DNA of 64,000 bases, from the NCBI GenBank assembly GCA_030789695.1, contig CM061142.1:797681258-797745257 (forward strand), read 5' to 3'. This DNA is from Scilla litardierei. Taxonomy: Eukaryota; Streptophyta; Magnoliopsida; Asparagales; Asparagaceae. Every line of letters starts with the position of its first letter. Position 1 is the stretch's first letter. Below the pieces are notes generated by a model. That model ran no database searches. It saw nothing but the letters and a program-made list of their open reading frames with translations, and was not told the DNA's origin. Below are positions 57,380 through 64,000 of the stretch, piece by piece. The translations under genes and the position numbers were made by a program.

Positions 57380-57384
57380 TCGAC

Positions 57385-57612
57385 TACAGCGAATGTATTA
57401 GTCGACTAATCATGATTGACACATTCCACAGAGCTGGCTAGTCGACCAGTTCCAGTGTCTAGTCGACTATTGACCCAAGTATGTCAATTTAACCTCGTTT
57501 AGCTTTGTTTTGACCTGAAATACACTTAATAAAAATATTAGTAGCCATAATACTTGTTTGGCATCGTCAAAATTAAAGTTTTGACCTAGTTAGTAGGCTA
57601 ACTAGGTCAACA
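57385..57612 (-). repeat. LTR of decayed SIRE-like Copia, proximal segment
   Basis: On the minus strand the LTR starts TGTTGACCTAGTT at 57612, directly after the purine tract AAAAGGGGAAGAT. It contains TAGTCGACTA at about 57399 and 57460 and TAGTCGACC at about 57439. Joined with 51419-51639 the LTR is about 450 bp. Confidence 0.7.
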
Positions 57613-57811
57613 ATCTTCCCCTTTTAATGATGGCAAACAAGTATCAAAAATGAGATATAAAATATAGAGCTTTGTCAAAGTACATGCACATGATCATAAA
57701 CATAATACAGTGATACTCATATATATGTGCTCTCATGAATTTGTGGCAAGCTTTCCCTAAATACATGCATTTTTGAACTTCTACAACAATCTCTCTCATC
57801 TCATGCTCCCC

Positions 57812-57956
57812 TTAGAATCATGCATCACTCAAAATTCAATTTTTCCTATTCTCCTTCCCTTAGAGTCATGCATCACTCAAAAATCAATTTTCCTATTCCC
57901 ATTCCCCTAGAGTCATGCATCACTCAAAATTCAATTTTCCTATTCCCCTTCCCCTT
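57812..57956. repeat. 48-bp tandem repeat, three copies
   Basis: Units beginning TTAGAGTCATGCATCACTCA and ending in TCCTATTC(C)CCTTCCC. The C-rich end of each unit reads as a purine tract on the minus strand, so the array multiplies polypurine-like blocks. Confidence 0.85.
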
Positions 57957-59017
57957 TTGACATCAATCGAAAAGGAAAACCTTGAGCAAGAAAATATCAT
58001 CAACTTCTTTGAAAATTTTAAGCAATAGACATGAATCAACATTAGCATATCGAAGAAACAAGAAATTGATAATGTCATTCATATTAATGTGTATTTTCCA
58101 CAAACTCAAAGTATACATAATGACATGAACATCAAAACCATACGGTCATTGCTCAAAAAAAAGAGGATAATATTAAATAATTTACTTGAATAATTGGTAC
58201 ATGCTTAGAAAACCAAAAAATCAAACCCTTAAATTGTCTTATGCAAATTTTTAATATTCATCTCTTTGGAATAAACCATCGAGCATAGTGTAGGGAGACA
58301 ACCAACATAGTATACATTGATGTTAAATTTCGAGTCCTTTGGAGTTAATGTGAGCTAAATGGTTACTTCATCTACCACAAACATGCGCATTGCTCAACAC
58401 ACCCCCCAAATCCGATTATTAGCCGTCGGTATGAAAAATCTTCAAATTATATATTTTTTGCTTTCTTTTCTAATTTTCTTTTTTTTTGTTTCTTGTTCTT
58501 TCTATTATTTTTAACTAAGTTGGTGTGTGATGCATGAATGAATCTACTTATTCGACTCCTACTACTCAATTTTTCAAAGAGAATCATATATATATAGATC
58601 TAAAGACAATCAAAAATTCAATATTTTAGAACCTAAACATTATCCCACAATTTTTCATAAGTTATACAACTTTATCAACTCATTAAATTCAAATAATTAA
58701 GCATGCTAATGATGAACAATTAATTATGCACAATTTGAGTATGTGGATTCTTCGTTGACACAAAAAATAATCATCAAAATCATATTTAATTTTTTCTAGG
58801 ATTTATAACTAATTTCATATCATATATCTCAATCTTAATGGTTTCAATGATTAACAAGCATGCACATACAAAGGATGAAGTAGCATATGAAATCGTGATA
58901 TTGTGAACAATCATACAAATGATGAAGTAGCCTATGAAATTATGATATCATGACAATGTGTAGGGGCTAGATACTACGATTAAGCATGTGTATGTGCATA
59001 AATAAGCGTGCTAGTTC

Positions 59018-60027
59018 TCAATTTGTTATATAGTTCCCACCTCCCTTCGAATAAAACAAAATTTGTTTTTCATTTAAGTGGTTGGTCAAAATATCTTCTA
59101 ATTGCTTCTTGGAATCAACATAATCTAAAGAGATATCTTTCTTATCAACATGATCTCTAAGAAAGCGATGACGAACATCAATATGCTTAGTCCTAGAGTG
59201 TAGGAAGGGATTTTTAGCGAGAGTTATAGCTCTCGAATTATCACACCAAATTTTTGTTGGTTGGAAAGTAAGACCGTAATCTTTAAGGGTTTGTCTCATC
59301 CATAGAATTTGAGCACAACAATAACCTGCTAAAACATATTCAGCTTCTGTTGTACTCAATGATATAAGTTTTTTGCTTATTGAAAAACCAAGATGCTAGA
59401 GACGTATAAAGTAGTTGGCATGTGTCGGTAGTGCTCTTATGATCGGTCCTACTTCATGCAAAATCAGCATCACAAAAACCAATAAGCTCAAAAGATTAGC
59501 AATTTGGATACCATAAACCTACGTCCAAAGTTCCATTAACATATCGTATGATTCGTTTCACTAAAAAGATAAGACTCTTTAGGACATGATTGAAACCTAG
59601 CACAAAGACATACACTAAACATAATATCCGACCTCCGAGATGTCAAGTATAAAAGACTACCAATCATACCTCTATACATGCGCTTGTCCACTTTCTTTCC
59701 TTTCTCATCCTTATCCACTTTTGTTGTTGTCGCCATTAGGGTTGCACACTCTTTCAATTCTCTAGGCCAAATTTTTTCATTAACTCCATTGCATACTTAT
59801 CTTGATTAATGAAAATGTTGTCCTCACATTATTTGATTTGCCATCTAAGCATAAATGTGAGTTCTCAAATCAAGATCAACACAAATTTCCTAGACATATA
59901 TTTAGCAAACTCCTCACAGAGCAATTCATTATTAGCACCAAAAACAATACCATCAACATAAATTTGCACTAAACGTAAGTCTTTATTTTGATGTTTAACA
60001 AATAAAGTTTTATCTACCTTTCCCATG
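59018..60027 (-). pseudogene. RT and RNase H remnants of decayed SIRE-like Copia
   Basis: From 60027 the minus strand gives MGKVDKTLFVKH and QIYVDGIVFGA, the YVDD region with its second catalytic D changed to G. The fragment 59757-59536 has [14 protein letters not shown] and DIMFSVCLCARFQ. The segment 59359-59018 has STTEAEYVLAGYCCAQILWM, a CDN motif and HSRTKHIDVRHRF of RNase H. The pieces are in different frames with many stops, so this copy is long dead. It is far more decayed than the Copia elements at 1994 and 37120. Confidence 0.88.
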
Positions 60028-61678
60028 TGTTTAGAGCATAATCTTACATATTTTTCCCCTAATTACATGTGATTTACATTGTGCTTTCATATCAAATGAG
60101 CCCTAAATAAGGATTTTTCTAGACATCCACTATATCTTAGAGTTCATCATATTATAGGGAATGAAAAGGAATTTAATAAGAATTTTACAATGCTTAACTG
60201 TCAAGTTTTACATAGCTGATTCTGGCTGAAAATGCAGCTCCCTCCAGACGTCTGGTGTATCAACTAAAAGAGTGGAAAAATTCCATAATATGTCAAATGT
60301 CTAAAGGACACATCTCAGGCGTCTGAAGCAATGTTCATATGTCTGGGAAGAAAACTCAGATGATTGAACAGTCATCTCAAAGATGGCACAAAAAATAGAG
60401 AGTTGATGACAACTTCCAAACACTGCCACAGACGTCTAAAGCTCAAGACATTGACATCTGGGATAAGCCCCAAACACCTAGCAAGTCAACATGGGACGTT
60501 TGGCTTCAACCGTTTCAAGCCACCATCAAATGAATGTCCAAACACCTGACAACATGCACCAGTCAACTGATTGAAGCTCATTCAAGCAGCATTCGAGCCA
60601 AGCATCGAGACGTCTGACAACTCAACTCAGATGTCTAATGGAGATCATTTTCAAGCCGTTATCTCCAAGCAACCAGATGCTTGGTCGATCAACACCAGAC
60701 GTCTAGTGCAATTAATCTGTCGAATTCTGAAGCAAATATCACCCGATTTGTATCAGTTTTGACCCAAGACCCGATTTAAAGCTTGAGTCTTTTGACCCTA
60801 GATCTTAGATCTAAGGTTGGAAAATTAATTAGGGTTTAGGATTATAAAAGCCCTTCATCATTAGAGCTAAGATTTTCTCAATTCATTATTGTTAATCTGT
60901 TTTGGTTTTTCTCTTGGTGAGGAAGAAGAAGAACAGGAAATTTGAGCTAGAGGCTTGTAATCTGATTGTTTGGTGACAAAATCCTAAACACTCTTTGTTT
61001 ATTTGATCTTCTTGCTATTGTAATTGGATTGGATGATGTTTCCTTCATGAATTTGGTTGTCTTCTCTATTATGCTTGGCTAAAACATTGTGTTGTGTGAT
61101 GTGGTGAAATTAGGGCAATGCCTAGCTTTGATTGTGATTTCTTGATGCATCTGATGTGTTTGTCGATTGGATGATGAATCTTTACTTAACTTCTCTTTTG
61201 TTTTGATCCACAAGATTAAGATTGGGGGTTGGATCATCCCACAAGGATTGATCTTTAATATCATTATGAAATTCATCATCTACCTATAATCCCACTAGAA
61301 ACCGTGCTTAAACCAAACAATGGAATTATTCGATAGTGCTAGCTCATAAGGTTTACTATTGAGTTATAGCTTTGAAACCAGATCATGCTAGGAACACACC
61401 CTAATGAACCCACATCACACTCACACCTCTGCTTCTGATTTTTCATTGTTTTCTCCATATGCAATTACCTTTAGATTAGTTACATTAGTTTAGTCACTCT
61501 CTCAAATAATTCAAACACCCTTAGAAAGTAGTAATTCTCTCATAAAGCATTTGCTCTTATTAATTTGGTGTTGTGATTTGTGCCATACTCTTCTCATGGA
61601 ATACGTCTCTGAACTCGTCGGATATTACTACTTATCAGACCTCCTGCACTTATGAGTAACATCATTTTAAGACAAGCA
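60028..61678 (+). repeat. Putative 5' LTR with CAGACGTCTGG motif array
   Basis: About 1.65 kb. Between 60246 and 60710 it holds about ten AGACGTCT-centred motifs, some intact (CAGACGTCTGG at 60246, GAGACGTCTGAC near 60608, CAGACGTCTAG near 60694) and many with CG changed to TG or CA. The TATA-like ATTATAAAAG is at 60841-60850. The LTR ends ...GACAAGCA before the primer site. Without a partner copy the ends are estimates. Confidence 0.7.
60246..60850 (+). promoter_or_regulatory. AGACGTCT array and TATA box
   Basis: Motifs occur irregularly from 60246 to 60710, and the TATA box ATTATAAAAG follows at 60841-60850. This is the same order as in the other LTR families here. Confidence 0.6.
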
Positions 61679-61706
61679 AGTTTTTGACACCGTTGCCAGG
61701 GAGACG
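61679..61706 (+). promoter_or_regulatory. Diverged Athila/Tat-type primer-binding site
   Basis: TTTTTGACACCGTTGCCAGG follows the LTR end by two bases. It differs from TTTTTGGCGCCGTTGCCGGG by a few changes, several of them CG loss. Confidence 0.75.
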
Positions 61707-61919
61707 GTTTGCCCATTACAACTTCGATTTATAAAGAACAATTTTGGTGTGATCATTGCATTTTCTTGCGAATATATTTGTTAATACATATTATTTCATT
61801 TTGCATTGTTGTATTTCTAAAACTCATAAAAATTATAATAGTTTTGGAAAGAATCACTTGTGTGCTTTGCATTGTTTGTGTGGCATAGAACATCTATGTC
61901 ACATAGATTAGTAAGACAC

Positions 61920-62650
61920 ATTGAAATGGTGGATATCATTAATCATTATGGTGACAATGGAAATAACACCGACACCGATTCACAACACTAAATGAGATCA
62001 CTTAAAGATCATTTAAGGGCCATTATGTCTAGTGCAGCTTCTTATATAATTTTGCCTAATGGCGTAAATTCTTTAATTTTATACCCGGGGTAATCCAACT
62101 CTTATCCACATTTCATGGGTTGGAGAGGGAGTCCCCATACACTCATATTAACGAATTTGAAGATGTTTGCTTAACATGCTTTGATGGTAAAATTAGCGAG
62201 GACACGGTTTATTTGAAACTATTTCCATTCTTGCTTAAAGATAAAGCAAAAGTTGGTTAAATACTTTGGCACAGTATTCTATTACAACTTGGTTTGGTCT
62301 ACAAGCTGAATTTATAAAGAAATTTTTTCCTCTTCACATGACACAGGGCCTCAAAGACAAATCATGAACTTCGTCCAAAAGCGCAATGAAATGTTCTATC
62401 AAGCATGAGAGAAGCTTAACGAGTTACTTTTGGCAAGTCCTCACCATGGTTTCGACAAGAGCATGATAATTGGGTTCTTCTATGATGGATTAGAAGCTCA
62501 CATGAAGCAGTTCATAGAAATGATGTATGACGATGGATTTTTTGACAAAGAGCCAGACGAGACATGTGTACCTAGAGAGCATTGCAGAAAATGCTTGGGA
62601 TATGGTAAACATTTAAGGATGATCATGCAAGTGCATCAAGTAATGTGAGA
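61920..62650 (+). pseudogene. Gypsy gag remnant, multiply broken
   Basis: Read across frames, 62100-62260 contains a gag-like start (GSPYTHINEFEDVCLTCFD, LKLFPFLLKDKAKVG), and 62430-62600 a later part (SPHHGFDKSMIIGFFYDGLE, FFDKEPDE). This order and wording match Gypsy Athila/Tat gag (a CPHH-like motif followed by FY.GL). Many stops and frameshifts lie between, so no product is expected. No pol follows in the window. Confidence 0.75.
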
Positions 62651-62716
62651 GCAGACATGCATGCAAGTGCAATAAGTAACGTAAAAGGTGACTGTGCAAG
62701 TACAATAAGTAACGAA
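62626..62716. repeat. ~35-bp tandem repeat, three copies
   Basis: Units GCAAGTGCATCAAGTAATG, GCAAGTGCAATAAGTAACG and GCAAGTACAATAAGTAACG start near 62626, 62663 and 62697. Confidence 0.8.
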
Positions 62717-63078
62717 CAATGTCAACCATGGTAATAGCAATAATGAAACATAATTGAGTTGACCATATTAAGGGAAGTATAATTGTGCCTGGCCTAGATA
62801 GTGACTTATAATGCGGAGTAAAGTGAGCAACCAAGAGTCCATCTCATACCACGGGTGCACGTACCTATGTTAAACCAAAACTGTGCCAAGCATGTAATAT
62901 TGTTCAAGAATCTGTGATCAAGTCTGTGAATTTGTCACCGACCAACTTTGAATGGGTTGCTAGAACTTGGTCGGAACAACAACAACAAAGCCTGAACTGG
63001 TCGCTCCCGTATTCGCGCTATAATAAGTTACCCCAAAACCCTAGGTGTCTGTGATGTGTATCAAGTATATGTTTATTA

Positions 63079-63245
63079 GAGATGTTCCACAAGATGTTCC
63101 ACAAGATATTCCATAAGATGTACCACAAGATATTACATTAAGATGTACCATAAGATGTACCATAAGATGTACCACAAGATGTACCACAAGATGTTCCATA
63201 AGATGTACCACAAGATATTCCACAAGATGTACCGCAAGATATTAC
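63079..63245. repeat. 12-bp minisatellite, about 14 copies
   Basis: Units of the type AAGATGTACCAC / AAGATGTTCCAC / AAGATATTCCAT run head to tail. Because the unit is a multiple of three, every frame without a stop becomes a tetrapeptide repeat (HKMY); I do not regard this as a gene. Confidence 0.92.
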
Positions 63246-64000
63246 ATTCGATAATTCATGAGTCATATATAGATGTCACACAGCAAATGATAAGATTATT
63301 TAAATGTGAGCAATCATGCAATAAGTGTATTCAAAGTCCATGCATAGTTTACAAGTGAGAAGCATTAGAACATGGTAAACGATGGTGAACAAGGCAAGGA
63401 GTTATCACGGTGATGAAAAGTTTGAAGTAACTCTTTTAAAGGTATTTAAAATCGATGTTGGCGAACCACTGAGAATTGTAGTTCTAGCGTTGATCCATAC
63501 AAACAGGCTTAGTCAAAGTTGGCCAAGCAGGTCACTTATCCCCGCAAGCATGGTAATCTAAAACTTGGTTCTAAGCAAAACCAACCGACTTGGTAAATCA
63601 ATAATAAGAACGCCGATTATCGAGTTCCACTACATCGATTATTTTTAAAAATGGTAGAGTAGTTTCCTGATCATTTAATATGATAGTTAAACCAGGACCG
63701 CTGGTTTACTTTCTTATTGAAAACCAAAAAGTTAAGGATAAAGACAAGTTCAACAAAGATGATTCCATGCTGTGAGCGTGTGGTATTTCCGTTAGTACAC
63801 AGTTTACCCAAGTAGATGGTTGCGTGCTACAACTACCAATGTTGAAAGTTGACAATGTCGTATTTTCAAGTCAAATTTGTTCTGCAGTTGATTAGTTCTC
63901 TAGTTAATTAGGTCTCTAATCATTGGTTCAAGTCAATAGCCGTTCTGAGGCTATATATGTTGTCCTAAGTTCATACGAGTACACTATCTAAATTTCTAAA
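63246..64000. other. Unassigned sequence at the right edge
   Basis: No supported gene. GAGGCTATATATGTTG near 63948 has the look of an LTR TATA region (possible LTR continuing out of the window), but there is nothing to pair it with. Confidence 0.4.

Larger units (their letters stand above)
57613..60027 (-). mobile_element. Interior of decayed SIRE-like Copia, 5'-truncated
   Basis: Purine blocks lie at 57613-57626, near 57805 and near 57945. A 48-bp tandem repeat is followed by noncoding sequence to about 59017, then RNase H and RT fragments up to the abrupt border with the next LTR at about 60027. Everything upstream of the RT catalytic region is missing. Confidence 0.8.
60028..62650 (+). 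mobile_element. Athila/Tat-like Gypsy element, 5' part
   Basis: A putative 5' LTR (60028-61678) is followed by a diverged primer site and a broken gag. The start is set by the abrupt end of the Copia RT at about 60027 and a TGTTTAGAG start. The 3' LTR is not in the window. Confidence 0.75.

Overview
This is a plant nuclear intergenic window, AT-rich and built almost entirely from nested transposable elements. I see no host gene, tRNA, rRNA or CRISPR. The plant call rests on Ty1/copia elements of the SIRE/Maximus type (initiator-tRNA-Met primer sites, several polypurine tracts before the 3' LTR), Gypsy elements with the GGCGCCGTTGCCGGGG-type primer site of the Athila/Tat group, a plant L1-type LINE, and an additional ORF resembling the 'putative plant transposon protein' family. 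The species cannot be named from the sequence.

Layout. (1) 1-12743: an outer SIRE-like Copia on +, entering from the left and split at 1993/9922 by a younger, complete Copia (1994-9916; 605-bp LTRs, TSD TCATT). (2) 12744-15221: a probable minus-strand LTR fragment, unassigned sequence, and a noncoding retroelement-like sequence that resumes at 50703. (3) 15222-50697: one minus-strand Gypsy-type element with no coding region left (TSD GATAA). Its interior holds a non-autonomous gag-only Gypsy (19306-27157; TSD GGTAT) and a near full-length LINE (about 28671-34391). Its second LTR holds a complete SIRE-like Copia (37120-49606; TSD GGTAT; LTRs about 1% apart by eye) and a 288-bp foldback element (49833-50120). 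(4) 51419-60027: a decayed minus-strand SIRE-like Copia, its LTR split by a second gag-only Gypsy (51640-57379; TSD TCGAC). (5) 60028 to about 62650: the 5' LTR, primer site and broken gag of a plus-strand Athila/Tat-like Gypsy, followed by minisatellites and unassigned sequence. All coding regions of these elements carry stops or frameshifts, except the additional ORF at 39822-41477, which is open throughout.

The structure that ordinary element annotation does not explain is a shared promoter design. In five unrelated LTR families, the stretch just upstream of the TATA box is filled with short dyad motifs whose sequence is specific to the family: TAGTCGGTC/GACCGACTA, ACTCGGCCGAGT, GAGTCGACTACC, CAGACGTCTGG, and long hairpins in the short-LTR Copia. 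A sixth LTR, without a recognised TATA box, carries TAGTCGACTA copies. In the Copia at 37120-49606 the same array, with the same spacing grammar, recurs inside the element in front of the additional ORF. That ORF also has a gene-like 5' leader with AAACCCTA boxes. This suggests a second transcription unit under the same control as the LTR, possibly a self-recognition or anti-silencing circuit. The function is hypothesis; the repeats and their positions are read directly from the sequence.
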